Part shown: positions 1 to 6,876 of the stretch, piece after piece
How positions within the stretch are numbered: the stretch's first letter is position 1
How the letters are laid out: the number at the start of each line of letters is the position of its first letter
NCBI GenBank assembly: GCA_017472105.1
Contig: JAFUQY010000257.1
Coordinates: forward strand, 1 to 9,568
Reading direction: 5' to 3'
Length of the DNA: 9,568 nucleotides
DNA from: Clostridia bacterium
GTDB lineage: Bacteria > Bacillota_A > Clostridia > Oscillospirales > CAG-272
Notes under the pieces: generated by a model
The model's database searches: none
Told to the model about the DNA's origin: nothing
What the model saw: the letters and a program-made list of their open reading frames with translations, nothing else
Position numbers and translations under genes: made by a program

Positions 1-68
1 CGGAATCCGATTTCAACGGTCGAAGTATCGTCCTGCACCAATCAGGTTATTGCAGATTTTTTATTTCA

Positions 69-94
69 GGACAGTCGGGGACGCCTGTCCCTAC
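69..94 (-). repeat. REP-like palindrome, family 1, copy 1
   Basis: This is a 26-base element read on the minus strand as GTAG followed by a hairpin. The arms are GGACAG (69-74) and CTGTCC (85-90), with a 10-base loop. It matches the elements at 3470-3495 and 3576-3601 at 24 of 26 positions. The two differences (positions 73 and 86) form one base pair, so A-T replaces C-G and the stem is kept. It lies about 85 bases upstream of the beta-helix gene start. A partner copy may lie before the window. The repeat is seen directly; classing it as REP-like is inference. Confidence 0.8.
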
Positions 95-178
95 CGAGAT
101 TCGGGCGACGGACATAATATACACCCGATTCCGCAAAACAATCCCCAACAAATCCCTCCCAGAAAGGACACCACATAC

Positions 179-1789
179 ATGACTCTCCTCAATTCTCCCT
201 TCGGCTCCGTCGGTCAGGCGATTGCATCGACGCTCCGGTACGCACGCGAAAACGGCGTGAACGAAATCACCCTCGAGAAATCCACCTACCACGTTTACGC
301 GAACGAATCCGGCATGCCCGTCGTCTGCGTTGCCAATCACGGGTACAACGGCTTCAAGGCTGCCGCGTTTGCCATTGAAGATACCGACAACCTCACCGTC
401 GACTGCGGCGGAAGCACGTTCCTCCTGCACGGTCAGATGGACTTTGCCATCATCAGCCGCTCGAAGAACATCACGCTGAAGAATGCCGAAATCATCTGCC
501 TTGACACCTGCAATTTTCAGGGCAAGGTCGTGGAGTCCTCGAACGAATGCGTGAAGATTGCGCTGGAAAAGCACGCTCAGCTCCACCTGCACGGCAATTT
601 CCTCACCCAGAAGTTCTTTCAGGAGCACATGGAGGTCATGCGCACCCTCGATTACGTGACCGAAACCCGCGAAATCCGCCGCGGCACCGGTGACAACAAC
701 TTCGGCGTGCACATTCAGGAGCTCCGCAAGGAAATGCCCGACGAGAACACCATCCTCCTCTACGATGTTCCGATCGCACCTCCCGTCGGGGATACCATCG
801 TGTTCGCGACCTCCCGCCGGTGCAATCAGGGCGTGCTCGTCTCCCATTCCGACGACGTCCTGCTCGAGAATATCACCATCCGCACCTGCTGGGGCATCGG
901 TTTTGTCGCGCAGAAGTGCAATAACATCACCATCCGCCGCTGCACGATCACGCCCGAGGACGGCAACTGCTGGTCCGCCGGTCAGGATGCAACCCACTTC
1001 GTCAACTGCCGCGGCACGGTCATCATCGAGGACGGCGTGTTCGAAAATCAGCTGGACGACGCGGTGAACCTCCACGGCATCTACACACTCGTCGAGAAGG
1101 TTGCGGGCGACTGCGTCATGATGCGGTACATGCACTTTCAGGCGCGCGGCATCGACATCTACGGCGTCGGCGACCGGATCCAGATCATGGACAGAGAATC
1201 CCAGCAGCCGCTTGCGTTTGCGACCGTTGCCGAAGTTGAAGTCCTCAATCCCGAGAAGACTGTGCTCAGGCTCACCGACATTGAAGGCGAAATCCAGCCC
1301 GGCATGATTGCGGAAAACCTCTCCGACGAGTGCGACGCGTACATCCGGAACAACGTCATCCGCAACAACCGTGCGCGCGGCATGCTCATCGCGGCGAAGG
1401 GGCACATCGAGATCACCGGCAACCACTTCCACAGCGGCGGCTCCGCGATCCAGTTTGAATCCGACCCGATGCACTGGTTCGAATGCGGCGGCGTCATGGA
1501 CGTTGTGATTGCGGACAACTTCTTCGACGACTGCCGTCACGGAAAATGGAGCCGCGCGGTCATCGACATCAACAAGCGGAAAAAGAACGTGGACGGCTTC
1601 TACTACCACGACACGATTGCGGTGAAGAACAACCGGTTCACGCAGACAAACGTCCCCTGCGCGGCGTGCGACAATGTGAAGAATTTCGTCTTCGAAGGCA
1701 ACGAATACGCAGTGGAGACCCCCGTTGCCGCGGCGCATGCGTACGTGAACGGCGTGAAATATGACGACGACGGGAATGCGGCGGAATGA
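179..1789 (+). CDS. Right-handed parallel beta-helix protein, GH110-like
   Basis: A 536-residue protein of the pectate-lyase-like right-handed beta-helix fold, shown by repeated short strands with N/I/V ladders such as ENITIRTC, NNITIRRCTI and IEITGNHF. Residues 288-300 contain QLDDAVNLHG, 396-401 NNRARG, and W433 lies in a DPMHWFECGG stretch. These resemble glycoside hydrolase family 110 (exo-alpha-1,3-galactosidases). D270 and the D293-D294 pair are 23 residues apart, the arrangement I recall for the catalytic acids of characterised GH110 enzymes. If active, it would remove terminal alpha-1,3-galactose from glycans. No signal peptide or membrane segment is seen at the N-terminus (MTLLNSPFGSV), so it is probably cytoplasmic, which is odd for a glycan hydrolase. 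The ATG at 179 is chosen because AAAGGA (163-168) lies 10 bases upstream; the open frame extends back to 50, but through a repeat. It appears monocistronic. The fold is nearly certain; the family and substrate are inferred. Confidence 0.78.
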   Translation: MTLLNSPFGSVGQAIASTLRYARENGVNEITLEKSTYHVYANESGMPVVCVANHGYNGFKAAAFAIEDTDNLTVDCGGSTFLLHGQMDFAIISRSKNITLKNAEIICLDTCNFQGKVVESSNECVKIALEKHAQLHLHGNFLTQKFFQEHMEVMRTLDYVTETREIRRGTGDNNFGVHIQELRKEMPDENTILLYDVPIAPPVGDTIVFATSRRCNQGVLVSHSDDVLLENITIRTCWGIGFVAQKCNNITIRRCTITPEDGNCWSAGQDATHFVNCRGTVIIEDGVFENQLDDAVNLHGIYTLVEKVAGDCVMMRYMHFQARGIDIYGVGDRIQIMDRESQQPLAFATVAEVEVLNPEKTVLRLTDIEGEIQPGMIAENLSDECDAYIRNNVIRNNRARGMLIAAKGHIEITGNHFHSGGSAIQFESDPMHWFECGGVMDVVIADNFFDDCRHGKWSRAVIDINKRKKNVDGFYYHDTIAVKNNRFTQTNVPCAACDNVKNFVFEGNEYAVETPVAAAHAYVNGVKYDDDGNAAE

Positions 1790-1836
1790 TGGACGGGGTG
1801 TAATGAACCGGCACCAATAACGTTGGGATGAGATCC

Positions 1837-1870
1837 TTCGGCGGTCGACCGCAAGGGTCAACCCTACATC
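1837..1870 (-). repeat. REP-like palindrome, family 2, copy 1
   Basis: A 34-base element matching the inverted element at 1958-1991 at 30 of 34 positions. On the minus strand it reads GTAG followed by arms GGTTGACC and GGTCGACC around the loop CTTGC (plus-strand arms 1843-1850 and 1856-1863, CTAC at 1864-1867). All eight stem positions pair on the GTAG strand, including one G-T wobble. On the other strand that wobble becomes an A-C mismatch. Confidence 0.8.
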
Positions 1871-1957
1871 AGTTTCAGCAATTGCACAGACGGATGTACG
1901 GATGGGATTCCGCATGAAACGGTGTTATTTCCGGCGATGACGCGAATGTCCGGTTTC

Positions 1958-1991
1958 GATGTAGGGTTGCCCCTTGCGGGTAACCGCCGAA
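1958..1991 (+). repeat. REP-like palindrome, family 2, copy 2
   Basis: The inverted partner of 1837-1870. It reads GTAG (1961-1964), arm GGTTGCCC (1965-1972), loop CTTGC (1973-1977) and arm GGGTAACC (1978-1985). All eight positions pair on this strand, with the G-T wobble at a different place from copy 1. The GTAG ends of the two copies face each other across an 87-base spacer. Confidence 0.8.
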
Positions 1992-2123
1992 AAATCACGG
2001 TGCACGTCATGTATGCGGATCATTTGCGTGACGGATGACGCAAGACCCACAACCGCCCCATCTTCCCGCTTCCAGTTCCCTGCAATTTTCCCGGTTTCAT
2101 CCTTCATTATAGTTTAAAAATAT

Positions 2124-2180
2124 AACCCTGCGTATCATGCATCATTCTGCATAAAATTCGCGGGGTTTTATTTCGTCTTT
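2124..2180 (+). terminator. Intrinsic terminator upstream of serC promoter
   Basis: AACCCTGCG (2124-2132) pairs with CGCGGGGTT (2159-2167) over nine positions including one G-U, followed by the T-rich run TTTTATTTCGTCTTTT. The loop contains a smaller ATGCA/TGCAT hairpin (2138-2152 region). It ends 28 bases before the serC -35 box and probably insulates that unit from upstream transcription. The long loop lowers confidence. Confidence 0.5.
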
Positions 2181-2207
2181 TCGTCAACTTTTCCAACAAA
2201 TATTTCC

Positions 2208-2236
2208 TTGACTTTACCACACTAATGCGGTATAAT
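2208..2236 (+). promoter_or_regulatory. Sigma-A promoter of the serC unit
   Basis: TTGACT (2208-2213), a 17-base spacer and TATAAT (2231-2236) give a near-consensus housekeeping promoter. Transcription should begin near 2243, leaving a leader of about 100 bases before the serC ATG. A TTCTGT/ACAGAA hairpin (2278-2283 with 2292-2297) lies in that leader, possibly within an outer TTGGCT/AGCCAG stem. I recognise no known riboswitch or T-box in it. Confidence 0.85.
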
Positions 2237-2341
2237 AAGTTCATCTTATCATTGGCTATCGAATTTTCCATCCACGATTCTGTACAAAATGACAGAACAA
2301 GCCAGTTATCCTGCAAATTCACCCGTTTAGGAGATATAAAT

Positions 2342-3427
2342 ATGGAAAGAGTATTCAATTTTTCTGCCGGTCCGTCCCTGCTTCCCCTTCCCGTTCTGGA
2401 AAAGGCGGCATCCGAGCTTGTCAATTACGGCGACGCGGGCATGAGCGTCATGGACATGAGCCACCGCTCCGCTGATTACGAAGCAATCATCCAGAAGGCT
2501 GAGGCGGATCTCAGAACCCTGATGAACATTCCGGACAATTACAAGGTTCTCTTCCTCCAGGGCGGCGCATCCACGCAGTTTGCGGCAGTTCCGCTCAATC
2601 TGATGAAGACGGGCAAGGCGGACTACATCCTCTCCGGTCAGTTCTCCACCAAGGCTTACAAGGAAGCGCAGAAGTACGGCGACGCGAAGGCTGCTGCATC
2701 CTCCAAGGACGCAAACTTCACCTTCATCCCCGAAACCACCCGCGAATCCTTCCGTCCCGATGCGGACTACGTGCACGTCTGCTACAACAACACCATCTAC
2801 GGCACGAAGTTCCCCGCAGTTCCGGACACCGGCGACATTCCGCTCGTTGCCGACATGTCCTCCTGCATCATCTCCGAGCCCGTTGACGTATCGAAGTTCG
2901 GCGTGATCTACGCAGGCGCACAGAAGAACATGGCTCCCGCAGGTCTCACCGTCGTCATCGTCCGCGAAGATCTGCTCGGCTGGGTCAATCCCGCGACTCC
3001 GTCCATGCTCGACTGGAACCTCATGGCGGAAAACGGCTCCATGTACAACACCCCGCCGTGCTACGCGATCTACATGGCAGGTCTGGTTTACGAATGGATC
3101 CTCTCCCTCGGCGGTCTGGAAAAGATGAAGGAAATGAACGAGAAGAAGGCGGCTCTGCTGTACGATTATCTCGATTCGCAGGACTACTACATCGCGCCCG
3201 TGAAGAAGGAATGCCGCTCCATGATGAACGTCACGTTCGTTACCGGCAACGAAGACCTCGACAAGAAGTTCGCGAAGGAAGCGGCTGCGGCAGGTCTGAA
3301 GAACCTCAAGGGTCACCGTTCCGTCGGCGGTATGAGAGCGTCCATCTACAATGCAATGCCCTACGAAGGCGTAGAAGCGCTTGTGGCATTCATGAAGGAT
3401 TTCGCGGAGAAGAATCCGAAGGCGTAA
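2342..3427 (+). CDS. serC: Phosphoserine aminotransferase
   Basis: A 361-residue, full-length, PLP-dependent class V aminotransferase. It converts 3-phosphohydroxypyruvate and glutamate to phosphoserine and 2-oxoglutarate in the cytosolic serine pathway. It opens with the family signature FNFSAGPS. MSHRS is at 39-43, QGGAST at 73-78 (phosphate and PLP contacts), VADMSS with the ring-binding aspartate D171, and YAGAQKNMAPAG with the Schiff-base lysine K195. The C-terminal GHRSVGGMRASIYNA segment is the substrate-binding part typical of SerC. The ATG at 2342 follows AGGAG (2329-2333) by 8 bases; an upstream in-frame start at 2225 would lie inside the promoter and is rejected. serA follows on the same strand after 254 bases without an obvious promoter, so the two are probably cotranscribed. 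The identification is very secure. Confidence 0.97.
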   Translation: MERVFNFSAGPSLLPLPVLEKAASELVNYGDAGMSVMDMSHRSADYEAIIQKAEADLRTLMNIPDNYKVLFLQGGASTQFAAVPLNLMKTGKADYILSGQFSTKAYKEAQKYGDAKAAASSKDANFTFIPETTRESFRPDADYVHVCYNNTIYGTKFPAVPDTGDIPLVADMSSCIISEPVDVSKFGVIYAGAQKNMAPAGLTVVIVREDLLGWVNPATPSMLDWNLMAENGSMYNTPPCYAIYMAGLVYEWILSLGGLEKMKEMNEKKAALLYDYLDSQDYYIAPVKKECRSMMNVTFVTGNEDLDKKFAKEAAAAGLKNLKGHRSVGGMRASIYNAMPYEGVEALVAFMKDFAEKNPKA

Positions 3428-3469
3428 TCAATTCGCAATCAATTACGGAGATGAACGGATGGTTTTATC

Positions 3470-3495
3470 GTAGGGACCGGCGTCCCCGACGGTCC
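3470..3495 (+). repeat. REP-like palindrome, family 1, copy 2
   Basis: GTAG (3470-3473), arm GGACCG (3474-3479), a 10-base loop and arm CGGTCC (3490-3495). It is a perfect 26-base inverted match to 3576-3601 and lies 42 bases after the serC stop. In this pair the GTAG ends point outward. Confidence 0.85.
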
Positions 3496-3575
3496 TTCAT
3501 GCAATCCAAACCGTTCGTCATTCCGTTTATGAAACGATGTATATTTGGTTGACATTTATTCCTTTCGTTGGCGAG

Positions 3576-3601
3576 GGACCGTCGGGGACGCCGGTCCCTA
3601 C
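3576..3601 (-). repeat. REP-like palindrome, family 1, copy 3
   Basis: The perfect 26-base inverted partner of 3470-3495, 80 bases further on and 80 bases before the serA start. Arms GGACCG (3576-3581) and CGGTCC (3592-3597) are followed by CTAC (3598-3601), that is, GTAG on the minus strand. In a serC-serA transcript the two copies could either fold separately or pair with each other as one long stem. Confidence 0.85.
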
Positions 3602-3681
3602 CGGTATTCCGAATATTTCCGCTCTGCCGGCATAAAGTAAAATACCCTGTTATATCACCACAATTCCCGGAGATACACATC

Positions 3682-4842
3682 ATGAAAAAGATTCAATTAT
3701 TCAATAAAATCGCAGCCGTCGGTACCGATCGTTTTGACCGTGCCGTTTACGAAGTTTCCGCTGACGTGACCGCGCCCGACGCGATTATGGTCCGTTCCGC
3801 CGCCATGCACGACATGGAGTTCGCTCCCAGCCTGACCGCGATTGCGCGATGCGGTGCCGGCGTGAACAACATTCCCGTTGACGACTGCGCGGCGAAGGGC
3901 ATCGTTGTCTTCAATACTCCCGGTGCGAATGCAAACGGCGTCAAGGAGCTCACCATCGCGGCTCTCCTTCTCGCGTCCAGAAACATCATCGGCGGCGTAC
4001 AGTGGGCAAACACCCTCACCGAAAACGTTGCCAAGTCCGTTGAAGCCGGCAAGAGCGCGTACGGCGGATGCGAACTCATGGGCAAGACCCTCGGCGTCAT
4101 CGGTCTCGGTGCGATCGGCGGTCTCGTTGCCAATGCTGCCGTCTCCCTCGGCATGAAGGTAATCGGATGCGACCCGTTCATCTCCATTGACGCGGCATGG
4201 CATCTCTCCCGCGACGTGCAGAAGGCGGAAAAGTACGAGGATATCTTCAAGTCCTGCGACTATATCACCCTCCACGTTCCCGCGACCAAGGAAACCAAGA
4301 ACATGATTAACGCGGACACCATCGCCATGATGAAGCCCGGCGTGAAGATCGTGAACCTCGCGCGTGCGGATCTCGTCAATGCGGCGGATCTCAAGGCGGC
4401 TCTCGCGGACGGAAAAATCGGCGCATACGTAACCGACTTCCCCACCGAAGACGTCGTGAACACCCCCGGCATCGTCACCATTCCCCATCTCGGCGCATCC
4501 ACGACCGAATCCGAAGACAACTGCGCAGTCATGGCGGCTGACCAGCTCATGGAATTCCTCACCCACGGCAACATCAAGAACAGCGTGAACTATCCCTCCA
4601 TCGAGCTGCCCGTATCCCCCGGCGCAAACCGCATCGTGATTCTCCACAAGAACATCCCCAACATGATCTCCCACATCGCGACCATCCTCGCCAAGCAGAA
4701 CGTGAACATCGAAAACATGGCAAACCGCTCCAAGGGCGACTACGCCGTAACCCTCATCGACACCTACAACGACGTCACCGACGCAATGGCAGACGAAATC
4801 TGCGGCATGGACGGCATGATCCGGGTAATCCGGGTAGGTTGA
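3682..4842 (+). CDS. serA: D-3-phosphoglycerate dehydrogenase with ACT domain
   Basis: A 386-residue D-isomer-specific 2-hydroxyacid dehydrogenase, the NAD-dependent first step of serine synthesis (3-phosphoglycerate to 3-phosphohydroxypyruvate). The substrate domain carries ARCGAGVNNIP (55-65) and FNTPGANANGVKEL (77-90). The Rossmann domain has GLGAIGG (141-147) and D164 for the NAD ribose. Catalytic residues visible are R228, E256 and H269 (in PHLGAST). Residues about 316-386 form a C-terminal ACT domain, which in this family usually senses serine. The motif around R228 is ARADLVN rather than the commoner ARG-x-LVD, and the glutamate lies in DFPTED. The length fits the short ACT-containing class. 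ATG 3682 follows GGAG (3669-3672) by 9 bases. No good promoter is seen in the gap after serC, which fits an operon. Another 2-hydroxyacid substrate is possible but unlikely beside serC. Confidence 0.94.
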   Translation: MKKIQLFNKIAAVGTDRFDRAVYEVSADVTAPDAIMVRSAAMHDMEFAPSLTAIARCGAGVNNIPVDDCAAKGIVVFNTPGANANGVKELTIAALLLASRNIIGGVQWANTLTENVAKSVEAGKSAYGGCELMGKTLGVIGLGAIGGLVANAAVSLGMKVIGCDPFISIDAAWHLSRDVQKAEKYEDIFKSCDYITLHVPATKETKNMINADTIAMMKPGVKIVNLARADLVNAADLKAALADGKIGAYVTDFPTEDVVNTPGIVTIPHLGASTTESEDNCAVMAADQLMEFLTHGNIKNSVNYPSIELPVSPGANRIVILHKNIPNMISHIATILAKQNVNIENMANRSKGDYAVTLIDTYNDVTDAMADEICGMDGMIRVIRVG

Positions 4843-4881
4843 GTCTGTTCGCTGATATTTCGCACGGCTATGGCTGAGAGA

Positions 4882-4906
4882 ATAGATAATAGATAATAGA
4901 TAATAG
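4882..4906 (+). repeat. ATAGATA heptamer tandem repeat
   Basis: About 3.6 exact copies of the 7-base unit ATAGATA, beginning 39 bases after the serA stop. A looser relative (AATAATAGATAATAAATAAG) follows the aspartokinase stop near 6691-6710. Role unknown; it may be simple slippage DNA. Confidence 0.75.
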
Positions 4907-4907
4907 T

Positions 4908-5011
4908 GAAGGTACATTTTCTTCGAAAATGAATGAAAAAACGTGCGGTCGAAAGCTGAAGTTCAGCCAACAACCGCACGTTTCCATTCAATCAAAATGC
5001 GTCAGCATTTT
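4908..5011 (+). repeat. Three-hairpin composite element, copy 1
   Basis: Three consecutive hairpins lie downstream of serA. The first is CATTTT/AAAATG around CTTCG (4915-4931). The second is an 11-base perfect stem, AAACGTGCGGT (4939-4949) with ACCGCACGTTT (4973-4983), enclosing an inner GCTGA/TCAGC hairpin (4955-4967). The third is AAAATGC/GCATTTT (4994-5011) ending in six T. The first two hairpins recur in inverted orientation at 9247-9325. The third hairpin could act as a weak terminator for serC-serA. No known RNA family is recognised. Confidence 0.75.
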
Positions 5012-5081
5012 TTCCGATCGAGGGATCGGACTTCGGAAGCAGGATTTTCGCCGGCCGGAAGATGGTCTGATATTTATTCAT
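4992..5081 (-). pseudogene. Possible 5' stump of a DUF1015-type gene
   Basis: A 29-codon minus-strand frame starts at an ATG (5081) and reads MNKYQTIFRPAKILLPK in its first 17 residues, then SDPSIGKNADAF and a stop inside the third hairpin of the repeat element. From memory, clostridial DUF1015 proteins begin with a very similar FRPA-x-ILLPK stretch, followed by a KW-x-VVACDQ motif that is absent here. DUF1015 genes often sit beside serC-serA in Clostridia, which supports the reading. AAAGGA lies 13 bases before the ATG, a little far; an in-frame GTG nearer to it is also possible. If correct, most of the gene was lost and the remnant abuts the repeat. The match is short, so chance or a real small peptide cannot be excluded. 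Confidence 0.35.
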
Positions 5082-5195
5082 GAATTTCACCGAATCCTTT
5101 CGTGCTGAGGTGGAAATACTTGTATATTATACACGCATGCCTAAAAATTGTCAGCAGAATTTGTATGATTATTCGATTTAATTTGCAAAAAATCA

Positions 5196-5224
5196 TTGAC
5201 AAATTCATAATTATCTCATATTAT
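5196..5224 (+). promoter_or_regulatory. Sigma-A promoter of the aspartokinase gene
   Basis: Consensus TTGACA (5196-5201), a 17-base spacer and TATTAT (5219-5224) in very AT-rich DNA. Transcription should begin near 5231, giving a leader of about 77 bases before the GTG start. The leader holds a small GGAAT/ATTCC hairpin. It is far too short for a lysine riboswitch. Confidence 0.85.
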
Positions 5225-5307
5225 ATAGTGTGTGGAATTTTTTATTCCGGCACCGCACCCAAAAAAGAAAAAAGTTTAAGTTTAAAATACATCCGAGGTT
5301 GATTATC

Positions 5308-6642
5308 GTGGACATTCAAAATTGCAATATCAAAGTCGTAAAGTTCGGCGGCAGCTCTCTCGCAGACGCGGAGCACTTCAAAATGGTCGCCGACATCATT
5401 CATGCCGATCCGGCGCGATGCTATGTCGTTCCCTCCGCACCCGGCAAGCGCTTCTCCGCTGACACCAAGGTTACGGATATGCTGTACGAATGCTATAACG
5501 TTGCCTCTTCCGGCGGCGATATCGAAAACGTGTTCGGCAAGGTCTGTGAACGCTACAATCTCATCATCGAAGGTCTCGGGATCGACTACGACCTGAGCGA
5601 CGAGTTCAACCACATCAAGTGGGCGATCATGCACCACGCGGGTCGGGACTACGCAGCCAGCCGCGGCGAATACCTCAACGGTCTGGTTCTCGCGAAGTAC
5701 CTCGGCTTTGACTTCATCGATCCCGCGCGCTTCGTCCGCTTCTTCGACAACGGCGTGTTCGACTCCGAAACCACCAACAACCTGCTGGCGGAAGAGATGA
5801 AGCGTCACAGAACCGGCGTCATTCCCGGCTTCTACGGCTCCATGCCCAACGGCACCATCCGCACCTTCTCCCGCGGCGGAAGTGACATCACCGGCTCCGT
5901 TGTGGCACGTGCGGTTTACGCGGATCTGTACGAAAACTGGACGGACGTCAGCGGCTTCCTCATGGCAGACCCGAGAATCGTCGAAAATCCGCGCGGCATC
6001 AAGTATATCACCTACCGTGAGCTGCGTGAGCTGTCCTACATGGGCGCGGGCGTTCTTCACGAGGATGCGATCTTCCCCGTGCGCTTTGCCGGCATTCCGA
6101 TCAACATCCGCAACACCAACAAGCCCGAGGATGAGGGCACCATGATCGTTCCGCACACCGACTACTACGACACCGAAAGCATCATCACCGGTATCGCGGG
6201 CAAGAAGGGCTTCACGATCATCAACATCGAAAAGGCGATGATGAACGCGGAAAAGGGCTTCGGACGCAAGGTTCTTGAGGTCATCGAGCACGAAAACCTC
6301 TCCTTCGAGCACCTTCCCTCCGGCATCGACACCATGTGCGTCATTCTGAGCACGTCGGAAATCGAAAACAGCCGCGAGCGCATCATCAACCGCATCTGCA
6401 ACACCGTGGAACCCGACGCCGTCACCACCGAAGACGGTCTGGCACTCATCGCAGTCGTAGGCCGCGCAATGGTCAAGTCCAAGGGCACCGCAGTCCGCGT
6501 CTTCAAGGCAGCAGCCAACGCCGGCATCAACATCCGCATGATCGATCAGGGCTCCTCCGAGCTGAACATCATCATCGGCGTCGACGAAAAGGACTTCGAA
6601 AAAGCAATGCAGGCGATCTACGCGGAATTTGTGAGATGGTAA
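5308..6642 (+). CDS. lysC: Aspartate kinase
   Basis: A 444-residue monofunctional aspartokinase that phosphorylates aspartate with ATP, the entry step to lysine, threonine and methionine. KVVKFGGSSLAD near the N-terminus (lysine K12) is the nucleotide and aspartate signature. SRGEYLNG, FSRGGSDITGSVVARAV and TDVSGFLMADPRIV follow in the usual order of the kinase domain. The last ~150 residues carry tandem ACT domains, with LALIAVVGRAM and GINIRMIDQGSSELNIIIGV in the final one. The length and style resemble Bacillus subtilis YclM (ThrD) and E. coli LysC more than the shorter LysC/Ask type, so feedback by lysine and/or threonine is expected; which one cannot be read from sequence. The start is GTG 5308: GAGG (5295-5298) sits 9 bases upstream, while the in-frame TTG at 5299 is too close to it. 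It has its own promoter and appears monocistronic. The symbol is by family; thrD would also fit. Confidence 0.93.
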   Translation: MDIQNCNIKVVKFGGSSLADAEHFKMVADIIHADPARCYVVPSAPGKRFSADTKVTDMLYECYNVASSGGDIENVFGKVCERYNLIIEGLGIDYDLSDEFNHIKWAIMHHAGRDYAASRGEYLNGLVLAKYLGFDFIDPARFVRFFDNGVFDSETTNNLLAEEMKRHRTGVIPGFYGSMPNGTIRTFSRGGSDITGSVVARAVYADLYENWTDVSGFLMADPRIVENPRGIKYITYRELRELSYMGAGVLHEDAIFPVRFAGIPINIRNTNKPEDEGTMIVPHTDYYDTESIITGIAGKKGFTIINIEKAMMNAEKGFGRKVLEVIEHENLSFEHLPSGIDTMCVILSTSEIENSRERIINRICNTVEPDAVTTEDGLALIAVVGRAMVKSKGTAVRVFKAAANAGINIRMIDQGSSELNIIIGVDEKDFEKAMQAIYAEFVRW

Positions 6643-6808
6643 TTGTTCGTCAGTGTCCGCGTGCGGCTTCGCCTAAAAGAATAAAGAAGAAATAATAGAT
6701 AATAAATAAGAAAGATGGGTGCGGATTGTACCCGAATCCCACGCCATGCGCCGCAGGCTGAGTTTACCGCGGGAACCAAGTGTTACCTTCAATAGCGAAA
6801 CCTTAAAC

Positions 6809-6852
6809 CAAAAAATACAAAAAAGAGAGGCGTTACCCTAACTCCTCTCTTT
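6809..6852 (-). terminator. Intrinsic terminator of the hinT-like gene
   Basis: On the minus strand a nine-base perfect stem (6822-6830 with 6844-6852, AAAGAGAGG/CCTCTCTTT) is followed by a T-rich tract (TTTTTTGTATTTTTT, complement of 6811-6824). It lies 24 bases after the minus-strand stop. Read on the plus strand the same stem is followed by TCAATCTTTCTC, so it may also end aspartokinase transcripts. Confidence 0.85.
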
Positions 6853-6876
6853 CAATCTTTCTCTGGGAAGATTCCC

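Larger units (their letters stand above)
1790..2123. other. Gene-free spacer between beta-helix gene and serC unit
   Basis: No convincing gene is seen on either strand; the open frames here lack ribosome binding sites and recognisable protein sequence. The stretch carries one inverted pair of REP-like palindromes (1837-1870 and 1958-1991) separated by 87 bases. The remainder (1992-2123) is unremarkable and becomes AT-rich before the terminator. No T-rich terminator directly follows the beta-helix gene, so its transcript may end at a repeat hairpin or at the terminator at 2124-2180. Confidence 0.6.

Noticed and set aside
47..1915. A 622-codon minus-strand open frame opposite the beta-helix gene
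   Set aside because: It is a by-product of C/G-ending codons on the plus strand. It has low-complexity composition, no ribosome site and no recognisable motif, while the plus strand encodes a clear fold.
3451..3552. Small plus-strand frame after serC with GGAG directly before ATG
   Set aside because: Zero spacing between ribosome site and start; its arginine-rich peptide comes from the REP-like repeat.
3549..3554. TTGACA in the serC-serA gap as a serA promoter
   Set aside because: No -10-like sequence lies 16-18 bases downstream; that position falls at the start of a palindrome.
3697..4917. A 406-codon minus-strand open frame opposite serA
   Set aside because: Antisense shadow of a certain gene, rich in V/D/G/H from complemented codons, with no domain.
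5102..5302. A 66-codon plus-strand frame upstream of aspartokinase
   Set aside because: It starts with GTG without a good ribosome site and runs through the TTGACA-17-TATTAT promoter. Composition is that of AT-rich noncoding DNA.
5225..5307. Lysine riboswitch before aspartokinase
   Set aside because: The leader is about 77 bases and lacks the multi-helix layout; a lysine riboswitch needs roughly twice that.
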